Shown one piece after another: positions 44,568 to 58,200 of a stretch of 64,000 bases of DNA. Below the pieces are notes generated by a model that saw only the letters and a program-made list of their open reading frames with translations, searched no databases and was not told the origin of the DNA. Where the stretch lies: assembly GCA_963920635.1 (NCBI GenBank), contig OY987305.1:11323153-11387152 (forward strand). The letters run 5' to 3'. The DNA is from Pseudeuparius sepicola (lineage: Eukaryota > Arthropoda > Insecta > Coleoptera > Anthribidae). Both the position numbers and the translations under genes were made by a program. Positions within the stretch are counted from its first letter, which is position 1. Each line of letters begins with the position of its first letter.

Positions 44568-45640
44568 GTAAAAAGGGTTATCTTTGCAAATGTTTTAATT
44601 GAATTAGGTACCCCTGGCGAACTTATTTCGTCCGCCCTGGCAACACGCGCACGTTACACAGGTCGACTGGGAATAGCAACCCTTCCGTTAGTCGTGTAAT
44701 GACAACGCCTGGTTTTAACGATTGGCTGGTAAATAGCCACATTTATTGCGTATTTGGTGCCGCAGAAATATTGATAACATTTTACTAGCAGCGTTAACAC
44801 TAATTAATTTTTTATATACCTTTGAATTTGCGTCTCGAATAATTTGATACAACGCCGAGGCCGCGAATTTGCACAAAACCCTTTTATTTCGGACGAATTT
44901 TACGTAAAAAATCTGTACTTACTAACAAACTAAGTAGCTATTGCATTTTGTTATTAAGTACGTGTATCATTAGATATTCTTAATCACTATCTTCTTACAA
45001 AAGTGAATTCTAAATTTTGTTTTGAAAACATTCCCAAGAAAAATATAACAGCCGGCAAAATTTGTTATCTTTATGGATAAGCCGTGTCTAATAAGTATAC
45101 ATATTATAGCTAGCTCAAGACTTATCTAATGTAAATACACCTACATTTTGCAAATCTAGATTAGAGATTTTACTAAATACCTAACACTATAATATAAATA
45201 TGTTAAAGTCATGGAATCTTTCAAACTTTGCTGTAACATACAAATTAAACGCACACGAATTTTTAATTATATGCTTTCAAAGTCTCATCAATAAAATTAC
45301 TATAAGGATTCTCAATAATTGAAAGTTGCTCAACAGCTGGAGTCTAATTATAAAATTACACAGCTTTATTTGTTTTCTTTTTCAAATGAACGTCTCTATT
45401 TCTCATATTTACAGTTTCCAAATTTATTTCCAGATAGGTATAACCGCGAGATTATACCTATACCTATTATTCTGTTTGATAAAATGTTCCTCTTGTGGAG
45501 GGTGTTGTTTTGGCAGATTTAGATACCTACATTTAGAATCGAACTGCCCAATCATCATATTTATATAATTATAAAACACATTTCAGTTTATATTGTCCCT
45601 TTTCAAGGAACTGTCACGTTCGCATCAGCGCGAGTCTATA

Positions 45641-46613
45641 CAGGGTGATTCAGTTCCGGTGCTCCGCATATGGGGATCTCGGAAACCGTAACAGATACGA
45701 AGTCGGTCAAATAGAGGCAAACTTGCGCCTTTAGGCGCCTAACAATATGCCGTTGAGAAAGTTAAAATATTTTCATGGGTTGCTGGGATATTTAAGAAAA
45801 ACCGAATTTTTGAAAATTAGATTTTATTTTATTCTGGGGCCATTTGCTATAATACTGAAAAATAAATTAAACTTTTTCATTGCAACTTTTTCTGGACTAC
45901 GTTGTGGTATTTTTAGATTTTCGGGGCGACGTTTCGTTTTTGAGATAGAGAGATCATCTTTTTTTTTAAATACGATCCTGTACTTTTTATTGCATATTTC
46001 GAAATGAATCGTTGTTCTGAGTACAACGATATATGACACATACATATTTTTTCTCGTTTTATCTGCTAAAATGCACATTTACTAAGAAAAAAATTAATAC
46101 GGTCCTGGACTATGCATTGGAATAGCTTTGAAAAAAAGAGAGAAAAATGCATAGTCCAAGACCGTATTAATTTTTTTCTTAGTAAATGTGCATTTTAGCA
46201 GCTAAAACGGGAAAAAATATGTATGTGTCATACATCGTTGTACTCAGAACAACGATTCATTTCGAAATATGCAATACAAAATCCAGGTCCGTATTTAAAA
46301 AAATGAAGATGATCAATCTATCTCAAAAACGAAACGTGGCCCCGAAAATCTAAAAATACCACGACGTAGTCCAGAAAAAGTTGCAATGAAAAAGTATAAT
46401 TTATTTTTCAATATTATCGCAAATGGCCCCAGAAAAAAATAAAATCTAATTTTCAAAAATTCGGTTTTTCTTAGATATCTCAGCAACCCATGAAAATATT
46501 GTTAGGCATATTGTTAGGCGCCCAAAGACGCAAGTTTGCCTCCATTTGACCGACTTCGTATCTGTTACGGTTTCCAAGATCCCCATGTTGAGCACCGGAA
46601 CTGAATCACCCTG
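45641..46613. mobile_element. CAGGGTG hairpin element, 973 bp
   Basis: The two halves are reverse complements about a centre near 46127, starting CAGGGTGATTCAGTTCCGG and ending CCGGAACTGAATCACCCTG, with TATA on both sides. Nearly the whole element is stem. A related half copy (GGGGATCTCGGAAACTATAA) lies at 53037-53100. Confidence 0.9.
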
Positions 46614-46618
46614 TATAC

Positions 46619-46885
46619 TATATCCAAGTTACAGAGGCAGTGAATCCAAACATTGGCCACCACGTGGTCGCGATGTCACCTATTCTCTTATTGGTCTGGC
46701 CGTCGTAAAATCTCAAGTGTTTAGGCGGCGAGTGGAATGCAGGGCCGGCTCTTCCCTCAGTCGAGTTTCCTGCATAGGTAGGATCGCGCGCAGACTTGTT
46801 GCATATATTAGTCCGACCCTGGTAATCGATCTCAATGCGGTCATGTGAGTTTGTTTATATCCACTGCCTCTGTAACTTGGATATA
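46619..46885. mobile_element. Short inverted-repeat element, 267 bp
   Basis: TATATCCAAGTTACAGAGGC on the left and GCCTCTGTAACTTGGATATA on the right are exact inverted repeats at the ends. The interior is GC-richer and open on the + strand, but it resembles no protein. It lies only 5 bp from the preceding hairpin element. Confidence 0.8.
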
Positions 46886-47084
46886 CTTTAGTCGCATTTG
46901 TTTTCCATGACCTCCTACTACTTCACTCAAATTTACCTACCAGACCCGTGCACAATGATATTCCCGCACCGTTTGCTGTGGCAACCCGTGCACAATAACT
47001 TTCCCGCACCGACTGCTAAAAACCGTGTACAGTGAAGTGAGTGAAGTACATTTCCGAATTAAAAACGAACATACAGTGAGGCTA

Positions 47085-47780
47085 TTTCTGTACAGTAGTA
47101 GAAAATAATAACTATATTATGCAACAAGCATTTGATGACAGCATCAACTGTGAGTCACATACACTATTTTTTCTACGACCACTCACAATAATAAAAATAA
47201 GTAGGTAGTTTAATAACATATTAATAATAAAAAATAAAAAAAGTTGTGCATCGTGTGGGATTTGACAACGGTTTATTAGACGGACGCTTTAATAATCCAA
47301 GCGCAAATTAGTATCTATTGATCGATACCTACAATATAATAATAATACCAGTGACTGTAAAGAATAAATATATAGTCGCTGACAATACGCCAAAAATTGA
47401 TAATAATTTTTCTCACTATCACCACAGAATTTGCTTATTCTGTGCTATCGCACATTTTTAACACGGTTTCTTTAAAAAGCATAAATTTTAGGAATGTTAT
47501 TAAGTAAACAGTAACTGTGAGCTGTCAAAATTTATAAATTTTAAATGTGTCATGATGGCACTCCTGATATTAACTAAACACTTTTGTGATACTGTGATGC
47601 TGCATTTCTGTTAGTTGCAAATTTGTGTTGTATTTCTATTGGATATACCTAAACTTGTATCATAATAAAAAATCTGTATTATAACGAACGTCATTCCTCA
47701 TTACAGTACCTACAGGTAGTAGGTAGGTACATGTCTATAATAAATCAATTATTAAAATATAGGAGTAGGAAAAAAATAAA
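47085..47780. repeat. Unclassified interspersed repeat, copy 2, with tRNA-like block
   Basis: Shares CATTTGATGACAGCAT, the tRNA-like segment (47251-47312: TGTGGGATTTGACAACGG, GACGGACGCTTTAATAATCC), TCGATACCTA and AAAAATCTGTATTATAACGA with the region at 25800-26170. Confidence 0.6.
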
Positions 47781-48214
47781 GAAACTTAACAATACTTAAA
47801 TTTGAAAATACTGGCGTTTTTCTGTGGTAATTTGAATTAAATCTATCGCATTTAAGAGCTTCTGAAATATTAAATATTTTAGTAGAAGTGGGTATGATGA
47901 CACACATATTCTAAGACAATAATATTATAACTAAGGCCCAATTATAACTTTTATTGAACGAAATCAGCCAGAGGTTATTGCCACAGTAAAAATCATATAA
48001 ATTGTCCCACTAACCAACAAACAAACACGGACAAACTTCGAGTAAGTGGGCACAATTGCCTGGTGCCCGGTCATAACCAGATTTTTTTATTGCCCCCCCC
48101 CCCCAATAGTCAGTTTCAGCCATTCGAAATTATCGACTTTTCTATTTCAACTTTTTGTGGGTGTGGTGAATAAAAATAAGTAATTAAAGTTTTTTATAAG
48201 TTATTACTTGTGAA

Positions 48215-48963
48215 CAGACTTGGGTAGAATACCAAAAACCAGTATTCGAATACGAATACAGAATACTCAAGTTGAACTGGATTCGAATCCTACAGATTTG
48301 AATACCATTCTAACAAAAGTATTCAATTACCGAATAGTATTCGAATCCATGTATTCATATAATGAATATTATGTTCATTTAATTGCCACATACGAAACAC
48401 CCTGTATAACCTAGGCTGGTTATACTATGTCAAATAATATCTTGGGAAGGGCTTAATCGATTCGCGAAAAAAAATCAACAATATATTATGTCCTGTGGTT
48501 TATATAAGGTACTCCGGAAAACTCTTTTTTTTTTAGAATGTTGCCCCATTTGGTGGATAACTTGAAGTATTGACATTTTGTACCAAAGGTTTTGAACTAG
48601 GGCCAATTCGATGGCACTATGCATTTTATTCTTAAAAACATGCCTAATATGGTTTGTAATTTTTGGGGGTTTTCTCATGTAATAGTACTATTTAAAAAAA
48701 GGATAACCCAAAATGTAGAGCTCTTCGAGAACTATAGGTTGAAAAGTTTTTTGAAAATCGGCCCATCTTTCGATCACACTGTATATTTGACTATTTTCAT
48801 CTATATATATCTCAGTATTCAGAATCAGAATACAGGATTCAAATGTTGAATACTAATAAGATTAAAAAAAAAAACGTGGACAATGATGGGTATTATTTCT
48901 TATATTTATTTTTTTGTTTTTACCTATATAAAGTTTTGATTTGTATTGCATAATATATATATA

Positions 48964-49029
<66 letters not shown>

Positions 49030-49114
49030 GAGTATTTGAATATGAATACGATTACTGGCAAAGTAGCTTGAATAGGATTCCGAATACTGAGGATTCGAAT
49101 ACTACCCAAGTCTG
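48215..49114. mobile_element. hAT-like inverted-repeat element, 900 bp
   Basis: CAGACTTGGGTAG and CTACCCAAGTCTG are exact ends, flanked by the exact 8-bp duplication cttgtgaa (48207-48214, 49115-49122). Repeated ATTCGAATAC motifs lie inside both ends. The interior holds sequence resembling another element (CACCCTGTATAAC at 48397 to CACTGTATAT at 48777) and a TA microsatellite. Confidence 0.92.
48953..49027. repeat. TA dinucleotide microsatellite
   Basis: About 37 TA units with a single interruption, inside the hAT-like element. Confidence 0.95.
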
Positions 49115-49149
49115 CTTGTGAATTGGTCAGTGCTATACTCATCATAACA

Positions 49150-50420
49150 ATTTTTATGAGAATGGCTGCAAAAGAATTTCAAATTACAATTCTAGAATAT
49201 TAACTGTAATTTTAGATATTTTCTAGAAATTCATACATAAAATATATTTATTTTGAGAATTTCAGTAAAATCTCAAATAGCTCAATAGTTAAAAAAAAAG
49301 AAATTCTCATAACTGAAGTAGGTACCTAAAGCAATAAAAAATATACCTGCATATTATTAAATTATTATTAATAATAAATTCAACTTTTGTTGATTGAGCG
49401 TGTAGGCGATTAGAGGATGAATTCAATAGGCAATACAGCGACATAGCGACGTTATATTTTAGTTTTTAAAAGTGTACAATTTTTGTTACTATTTGTTTGT
49501 AGGGGTGCAAGGTGCAATGCACCCATTCATATAATCTTTATGGGCGGTGTATTGGCCCCAATGCTTCTGTTTAGTTGCCGCCCCTGTTACAATTAATTGT
49601 CTTTCTATAAAGAATTTAGGAATGATCTAGTCACGATTTATTCTTCTAATGTATTAATAGATATATCGATATTCCTTTCCTTGAAAATCGAACTTTCTAC
49701 AAAATTTCCAACATCGAACCAGATTTAGGTTGCTTAAAATAGCTTTCCTGTTTCCCATCAAGTTAAGTGATTTAATTTAATTATTAGTACAGTATTATCG
49801 TTGTGAATTTTGTCTATGCGTAGCACAATTTGGAAAATTGAATAATTAATACATTTGTAATTGCTGAAAAAGGAAATCGTCAAAAGGACTTTTAGAACAA
49901 AAATACTTTAAAATTATTTAATAATTATTTATAACCCGAATTTTATTTCGAGTCAGTATATTCAATCTGGACTCAGTATACTCAATCTTGACTCTATATA
50001 TACAATCTAATAAAACACGGGCAGGATTGGAAGTATCGCCCCTCCGACCCAAAATAAATTTCGAACTCCTCTAAATAGGAAACTTTCCCACATGTTTGCT
50101 GTAAAAAACCGACAGTACATAATTTATGGTCCCAGATTAAGCTGAGAACAAAGTTTAATCCGGCATTATTTTATTAAGGAGCGTTCGGTTGTTCCAGATA
50201 GGGTTTGACCCAATTCGCGGCCATACAGGAGAGTCTAGCCTCACCTCCCCCTCCAGATGATTTAGGGTAATACATTTTTTATCTGACGTTTTTCGTATCT
50301 CACATTAGTAGGGCCTGTCCCAACACAAGACATAAACCAGATAATTGCGGCACCTACACGGTATCTTTCAGGAGATTATTAGATATTATTCTTGCTTCCC
50401 TTCTCAGGCGGAAACGTAGG
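49150..50420. other. No gene seen
   Basis: AT-rich sequence with many stops in all frames and no inverted-repeat structure that I could detect. Confidence 0.5.
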
Positions 50421-51643
50421 TACAGGGTGTCCCAGTTAACGCGATACACCCGATTTTCTCAGTAATTTTGAATATAAATTGATGGTTCAAAACTAAACTT
50501 ATGTGTAATTTTCTGAGGAATTCGAATATGGTGTCAGACTTTATTTCAAAAATAAGCTTTTCCATAAAATTGTGAAGTTGAATTGTAACACGGAATGTTA
50601 GTAATGAGTAAGGTAGTAACAAAAAATTGTCGCTTCTCATTTCTGACTTCCGGTTTTCCCGGAAGTGAGGATCACTTGGCCAGACAATCTGTATATTTTT
50701 GGTTTTTTAGGTTCTTTTTCTTCTCCCAATTTCAACCATACACAAACAGGGTGTCCAACTTTAAAACTGTACAAATCCGTTAAATCTTCTTTTTTGGAGA
50801 TAATCGCCTAAACTTTTTTTGTTTGAAAGGCCTTCAAAAATCGCTTCTTTTGACCTTCCTGCCATTTTCAAAATGCAAATCCAGGGCCGGCTGCGATTTT
50901 TTTATACCCCCGATTTTCACGAAAACCATTTAGCGATTTTTTTATTTAAAATCTGTCCCCACAGCGTTAATCAGAACACCCCAGAACCATTAATACCAAA
51001 TTTGAATAAAAAGTATACAGGGAGTTCCATTCTGCAGGCTGTCAAAGTTGAACAAAATAGGAATTTTAAAGGCATCTGGCGAGTCAAGTGTGCTATGTAA
51101 TCTATTCAAAACAGTTGAATGGTCAACAGGACCACTCAAAATGTTGGTGTTAAAATATTTACTACAAAAATATAGATACAGGATATTTTTCTCTGAGCCA
51201 TCTCAAAATTCTGAAATTTTATGAAACTTATACGGATCAAGAGTGCTCTGGAATCATTGACAAAATATGCTTTTTAATAAGTGTCCAACATTTCAGAAGA
51301 CGATTCCTCAGGTATTTTTAAGATAAAAAGTTGATATAAACAAGGCCTTCATTTTGGAGATACAGGATGTTGACAATTATTTAAAAAAACACCCTGTATA
51401 TGGTTGGAATTGGGAGAACAAAAGGAACCCAAAATAGGGTGTCTCTAACATCCAAACAAGTGATGCCCACTTCCGGTCAGAAGTCAGAAATGAGAATCTG
51501 CCATTTTTTCTAACTCGTCCGTATACAATTCGACTTTTTGGAAAAGGGTATTTTTGGATTACCTTTTTAACAACACCTTATATATGACTTTGTCTATATA
51601 ATTACCGAGAAATTCGGGTTTACGTTAACTGGGACGGTCTGTA
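50421..51643. mobile_element. CAGGGTG-type hairpin element, about 1.2 kb
   Basis: Left TACAGGGTGTCCCAGTTAAC pairs with right GTTAACTGGGACGGTCTGTA; internally ATTTCTGACTTCCGG (about 50640) pairs with CCGGTCAGAAGTCAGAAAT (about 51475). The two halves are more diverged than in the 45.6-kb element. Confidence 0.8.
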
Positions 51644-51646
51644 CGT

Positions 51647-51670
51647 TGGGGGGGGGGGGGGGGGGGGGGG
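51647..51670. repeat. G homopolymer, more than 20 bp
   Basis: An uninterrupted G run immediately after the hairpin element; could form G-quadruplex structure and its length is error-prone in assembly. Confidence 0.85.
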
Positions 51671-53290
51671 CAAAAATACGAAGAAAGAAAATGATATGAG
51701 GTCGAAAAATGTTTTTAGGACAAGGTATTCTAAATTTCCTGCCCTGGGATTATTACACAAAACGATAATGAAAAAGAAAACAATTATTTTTAGTTTTACG
51801 TGTGAAATATACAATATAACTTTTGTATTTCATTATATGTATAGTCCCTTTTTATGTGACGTAATAATTGTGTAACAACAACAAAAAAAAAAAAAAAAAT
51901 TAAAATCTACGATAAGGAAAGAGGTGATTCCAGCTATTAAAAAGTAGTTAGATATTCTTGTTCTGTATCGGTGTTAAATGTCCAAATAACAATATTCGAT
52001 AAAAATATTAAAAACAACGTAACGTAATGATTTCTCGTAAACAAAGTGCATATGTACATGATAACAGTAATATAATAACACAAGAAACCAGTTGAAAACC
52101 TCAATTTGCCGCACATTAGGTCAGGGATGTCGAAAGTAATTTTTAACTGTGGGGTGGGGGCGAAACTTTGTTATCACATAAAAACAATCGCTCTTTTCAA
52201 ATTCATTCTCATGTCACACGCTGTCATTCCTTATTTATTTTATAATGAGAAAGCCAATTTTATAATCTGTAATATGTAATGCAAAAGATGCTTTCTCCTA
52301 AGGGTTAGATTGTAATAAATAAGTTCGTTTGCTAAAATCGAACTATAATATCACAAAAAAGTTAAATAAACGTTTTAATTTTTCATCATTTTCTGTGGAC
52401 ATATTTCGCTCAAAAGCAATCCGAACCGTCCTTTGCAGGCAAGATTACATGTACCTAACAAATTTGAAGTCGATATCTCAATCCCTTCGAAACTTATCGC
52501 CAATATTGATAATATTCAATGTTTTAGAACATTAAAATCGATTTGACATGTAATAAATATCTTTTGGCTTATAAAAAGAAAACATAAAAACCAGTCCTAA
52601 CGATGTAACTGTAACTCAGGGTATACTACTCGTGCGATTTTGAGGGAAACTCATGTCTTCACAGCTGTGATGCTAAAAAAAAAGCAAATATATAGGTAGC
52701 ATTTAAAAAGTTAATTAATCTAAAAAATCGCTAATAATTTTTTTAAACTTAAACCTTTTCTACTAATATCCTACGAACCTTTATGGTCGGTTATCCATCT
52801 CTAAATTTAAAAGAACGATACAAAAAACACCGGGAATGGGGAATATATAAGGTCGTACCCTCGAAATAGGAATCAGTCAAACATTTCTTTGTGTTTACAT
52901 TACACTCGTGAAAAATGTTTCCCTTGGATTTTGCAGATTTGTTTATTCTGTCTGTATATAGGCACACGAATTTTCAGTAATATTTTTTGGCAATATTTTT
53001 AACTATGCAGTGTGCCCAAATTTCAAGCCTAACCATGGGGATCTCGGAAACTATAAGAGACACGAGGTCGGTTAAAGGGGGCAAAGTTCCACACATTCGA
53101 AGTTATATTGTTTTCTAACAAAGTGCGAAGCGAATGCAAACGTGTTGTTTTGACTCTAAAAGTTTATAGTTGTCTATTGTTGGAATAATTTTCAACAATG
53201 GGACACGTAAAGTGCCTGGCATGTAAGAAAAACCGCCATCAACAACGAAATTAGCCCGTGCACCTAAACAAATATTTGTTTTGATTTGGT
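51671..53290. other. No gene seen
   Basis: AT-rich. The segment 53037-53100 is a diverged half of the hairpin family at 45641. Nothing else recognised. Confidence 0.5.
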
Positions 53291-53292
53291 AT

Positions 53293-54400
53293 TATACAGG
53301 GTGTTTCGAAATTATGGTGCCAACGTAATATGACAGAAAATGTCATTTTGAACAAAAAGTTTCCTATAAACATGGGTCCTAAAATGCACAATAAGAAAGT
53401 TACAGGGTGATGAAAGTATAGTTTGAAAAACATCTTTATCGCAATAACTTCTACAGAAGTTATGCAATTTAAATGAAGCTTGGTGCAATTCTTTAGTAAC
53501 TGAAGTGCAACAATTGCACAATGGATTTTCTACTCATAACTTTTTTGAGGTTATTTTTTTATTCTCGCAGGTTCATCATTTTAGTGCATCTTTTTATTTT
53601 GCAACAGAAATGTACTCTTGTTTCATAACGATAAAATCAACGTTGAAATCGGTAAAATGTGCCCCAAAACACCTGTTAACTCCAAAATTCGAAAAATAAA
53701 ATTATCGCTTACCGTATTTAAATGTTTTACAGATGAATTCTACGTTCAAAATAAAGAAAAAATGCCTAATGATATTGAGTAAAACATCACTGGTTTTGCT
53801 GAAATATTGATTTCAAAATTTTGTCGACTTCAATCAGTTCCATTTTGAAAGCGAAAAATTTTTGGTGCATAGTTCATAGGGATTTTTTTGTCACTTTAAA
53901 TGGTACAATTATTTTGTAAAATTTGAAAGCGGTAGGTAGTTGAAAATTTTATTTTTCGAATTTTGGAGGTAACAGGTGTTTTGGAGCACATTTTGCCGAT
54001 TTCAACGCAAACGGTTGATTTTATCGTTATGAAACAAGAGTAGGTACATTTTTGTTGCAAAATAAAAAGATGCACTAAAATGGTGAACCTGCGAGACCAA
54101 AAATATATAACCTCAAAAAAGTTATGAGTAGAAAACCCATCGTGCTACCATTCCCCTCCGCCTCTGGTCGATGGGAATAAATCGTTTTTACAAAAAATTG
54201 TTGCACTTCAGTTACTAAAAGAATTGCACCAAGTTTCATTTAAATTGCATAACTTCTGTAGAAGTTATTGCGATAAATATGTTTTTCATACTATACTTTC
54301 ATCACCCTGTAACTTTCTTATTGTGCATTTTAGGACCCTAGAGGAAACTTTTTGTTCAAAATGACATTTTCTATCTGTCATTACGTTGGCACCCTGAATA
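53293..54400. mobile_element. CAGGGTG-type hairpin element, about 1.1 kb
   Basis: Left TATACAGGGTGTTTCGAAAT...GGTGCCAACGTAAT pairs with right ATTACGTTGGCACCCTGAATA; internally AATAACTTCTACAGAAGTTA pairs with TAACTTCTGTAGAAGTTATT. The right end has lost about 12 bp relative to the left. Confidence 0.85.
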
Positions 54401-55690
54401 TGTTGATTGATTACAATGGCATTGTTGGTCTAGTTATATATTGTCTGAGCTAATACAAACCTGTATGCGATCCTGTATATAAATATATCTCGTCCACTCT
54501 GGTGGTCAACAGCAATTCGAACCCTAATCTCCTCGAGTACGTATACCCATCCTTAATTTAAAATCAATATGTCTCACGTTCCACGTTCTACCCTTTCAAC
54601 ACACAGGTATATTTTTCGCTAAAACTTTCCGTTAGGAACATTTTAAGCCTTTAAAGCATTCCCTTGCTTTTGAAACAAATCGTGAGCTTTAAATTAGCGG
54701 GTTTAAATGTTTTTTCTCTATAAATTCCACAAGCTTTGTCAACTCAAGACCCGCGTTTTTACGAATTTATGCCGTTTACTAAAAGTTTCCACAACAGGCT
54801 AAAAGTAGGTCAGGGGTAGGAATAAAGGGTTGGGATCCGCCCTAGCACTGCTCGGATTTAGATGTTTGTGAGTCGAGTGGACGCACATCTAAATGTGGGC
54901 ATTTAATGCATTATTTACCTATATTGCAAAGGTATGTGGATCCCATTTTGGGTTCAATCTCAATCCCTAGGAAACCAGATAAGGGACACAAATAATAAAT
55001 GAAGTGTATCTAATGCGCTGACTGACGAATTAAAAATGCATGCTGTGAAATATTGCGACGTAGCCTTTGGTTTTTTCGCGAGCCCCAGAAGGTGGAATGA
55101 TTTGTAAAATCGCTTTTTATTGCCCATTATTTGCAAATTTATGGAAAATCGATATGTGCTGTATAAAAGGATGGTAAACTAGCGCGCTGGTTCGATCGCT
55201 GAAATTAAGTATACTGCTCATTACAGTTGCAAAATGCGCATGGATTTCCATTTATCGAATGGGTAATATATGAGAAAAAATCTTGATAGAATTCAAAATC
55301 AGTACAGGGTGAATGGGATTGAAATACTAGTTGCCTTTTGACATTTTCATTCGGGATTCCAGATTACAGACCCATTACCTCTACAGGGTACTCCAACTTT
55401 TATCTCCCCCACTTCCAGAATTGATAGAAAAATTCAAAATAAAATGGTGTTTCCTATAAACATATATCGAAAATCCAATGGTTTTCGCTGTACACTGTTA
55501 GGATTTTTAACAATATTTTCAAGAGATTCAATGTGGGATTAATCAATTTTTGTAAATGAAATATTATTGATTAAAATATTTTTACAAAAAATACTTGTGA
55601 ATTTATACTAGACCTTTTTATATACTATGTGTAATTTTTACATTTTTCAGAATTAGAATGACTTGACTATAATATAAATCTTTGATTAAT
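54401..55690. other. No gene seen
   Basis: AT-rich with two lone CAGGGTGAATGGG / CAGGGTACTCC type ends near 55304 and 55385. No open frame of interest. Confidence 0.5.
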
Positions 55691-55697
55691 TTCTAAA

Positions 55698-56649
55698 TAC
55701 AGTGTGGATAGAAATTGGGAATATTGCCTATATTTCTTAAAATATTCCTCATATAAAAAACATGTTTTAATAAAAGTGATAGGGGAAATTATTTCCCGTT
55801 TAGTAATATCAAGCAATCTTTCGTAGCAAAAAAAATGTGGTTGCCATGGTGTAACAGATTTAATTTCTTTAAATGGCACCATATACTTTTTTTTGGTGAA
55901 AATTGATACATTGGAACTTTTTGAATATGATACAATACAATAATTTTAATGGAGTCGCATAAGAAAAAATACAAAAAATTAAGTTTTCTATTATGCTATT
56001 GACAATGTTTATCAAAATAATTATTAACATCAAGTTAGCCATGCCAAAATCAGAACAATGCGAAACTGTCACTAGCTGTGTAACTGTGTACATTGTTACA
56101 CTAAACGTACTTTTTTTACTAAATTTTCTGTGTACTTAGTATGTTAACCTGTATTCTTTCCGTTTCACTTAATTCAAGCGCGCCATTATAACTTACTAAG
56201 TACCTAAGTACACAGAAAATTGAGTACAAAAGTACGTTTGCTGTAACAATGCACACAATTACAAGCAACTGACAGCTACTGACAGTTTCCCATTGTTCCG
56301 ATTTTGGCATGGCTAACTTGATGTTAATAATTATTTTGAAAAACATAGTCAATAGCATAATAGAAAACTTATTTTTTTTGTTTTTTTTTTCTTATGCGAC
56401 CCCATTAAAATTGCATTATATCGTATCCAGAAAGTTCCAATATATCCATTTTCACCAAAAAACGTATATGGTGCCATTTAAAAAAATCAAGTCGGTTACC
56501 ATGGCAACCACATTTTTTGTGCTACGAAAGATTGCTTGATATCACTAAACGGGAAATGATTTCCCCTAACACTTTTACTAATACAAGTTTTTCATATGAG
56601 GAATATTTTAAGAAATATAAGCAATATTCCACAATTTCTATCCACACGT
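55698..56649. mobile_element. Hairpin element, about 950 bp
   Basis: Left ACAGTGTGGATAGAAATTGG pairs with AATTTCTATCCACACGTA on the right. Internal pairs include GATATCAAGCAATCTTTCGTA-type sequence near 55808 and 56520, and AGTTAGCCATGCCAAAATC with GATTTTGGCATGGCTAAC. Centre near 56174. Confidence 0.85.
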
Positions 56650-57612
56650 AAAATCAGAATGAAAGCTTGGACTTTATAATCATTAATATATTTGCTGAAA
56701 ACCATGCATTTTATTTACAACAATCACAAAATTAAAATACTACACCAATTTAAAATAAATCGAATGTTGTTTATTTTGTTGTCCTTGCTACAACTGTGAT
56801 CAAAAATACATTGGACAAACTTCACAACTCTTGAAAAAGCATATTTCTGACCACAAAAGTGACTGCAAATTAAATAAAACCACTTCACCACTTTCAGCAC
56901 GTGTTCTTAATACTGCCACAAAATTAATTTTGGTAGATTTAAAATTCTTTAGCAATAAAAAATTACTATAAAATTTTTTGGAATTGATAATTCAAAAATT
57001 AAAACCATTAATGAATAAAAGAATATACATTCAAAATTTAAGCTCTATTTACGCTTATATTTTATTTTTGGATATTTTACTTTTGGATAAAAAATAAAAT
57101 ATACTAACTTTTGGATGTAACCCATCCAGGTAGTATATTATACACGAGTATATACATTTGCTATTTAACCTATAAGTTGAACATTAATTCATTGTCAAAC
57201 TTGATATTTTTATAACCTAGGTATATTGATTACCTGTTGATTACAACTTGTTATTGTTATCTGAGCATTTGGACTAGTATGACAAATAAACAACAACAAG
57301 AGTAAATAACAAACTAATCAAATATGCCAAATAATTTTTATTGAATTGTGGTTTACAAATATGTACTTATGAATTTACACTAAAAGCTTTTTATACTTTT
57401 TATACATTTTTCAAAATTATAATCACTTCACTTATAATAAGATGAATATAAGTATTTAATTTATTTATAGAAAATATAATTACAATTCTTATAACTTTTT
57501 TAGCCCTGAAGAAGTTCTAAATAATCAGAACGAAGGCTTGGAGTTTATAAAGAATAGTGTAGTTAGTTTCACTATATTTGCTGGAAAGGCTGAATTTCAT
57601 TTACAAAAATAA
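56650..57612 (+). mobile_element. Penelope-like element copy bounded by direct repeats
   Basis: Related sequences lie on both sides of the nuclease fragment in the same orientation: 56655-56725 (AATGAAAGCTTGGACTTTAT, ATATTTGCTGAAAACC) and 57525-57608 (AACGAAGGCTTGGAGTTTAT, ATATTTGCTGGAAAGG). Terminal direct repeats of this sort (pseudo-LTRs) are known from Penelope-like elements. Confidence 0.55.
56785..57060 (+). pseudogene. Penelope-like element GIY-YIG endonuclease fragment
   Basis: The + strand reads CCPCYNCDQKYIGQTSQLLK then HISDHKSDCKLNKTTSPLSA, a GIY-YIG core (YIGQT) as in the C-terminal nuclease of Penelope-like retroelements. Further on, LMNKRIYIQNLSSIYAY matches the usual end of these proteins. 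Interrupted by at least one stop and a frameshift. Confidence 0.75.
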
Positions 57613-58047
57613 GTGAATTATGTTTATAAAATTGGGAGAATTTCTCTAGGGCTATGTATCAAAATTATGGGCTCTAATCAAATCACGAATTCCAAGCGCA
57701 AGGTGAACCAAATAAGAAGTAAATTCAATGGCGGTTGAGTAAGAAATAGAAAAACCGAAGGAAAATTCGCGAACCCTTTTAGAAGTGCTCTCTGCTGATC
57801 GATATACAGGGATGGGCAGGGTTAAAAATTGCTACAACGATGCAGACTGAATTTTCTAAACAGCAAATACAGGTTGTTGCATAATGATGTGCAAAGATTT
57901 GGAGGAAGTATTCTACAGGTGGTTTTAGGGGTTTTTCATGTACAATTTTCCGAATTTTCTCGAATTTTCTCAAACACGGTTGAATCTAGAAACTACTATT
58001 TATTTATTTATTAAAATTAATTGCACTACAGAATACAATTTTTTTAT

Positions 58048-58200
58048 ATAAGGGTTTCTACCTTAGGATGCAAAAAGTAATTCTACCCTTAAGTGTCCTT
58101 TAACTAGCTCGAAACGTAAAATAATCAAAACCAAATTTTTTGTCCCTCTTAAGGCTGGGATAACTTTGCAGAGGACGCTTAAATCTAAAAATATGAAAGA
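58048..58200. repeat. Interspersed repeat starting GGGTTTCTACC, copy 2
   Basis: Diverged partner of 43371-43530, see that entry. Confidence 0.45.

Noticed and set aside
46546..46848. A 100-codon + strand frame
   Set aside because: It spans the junction of two inverted-repeat elements and resembles no protein.
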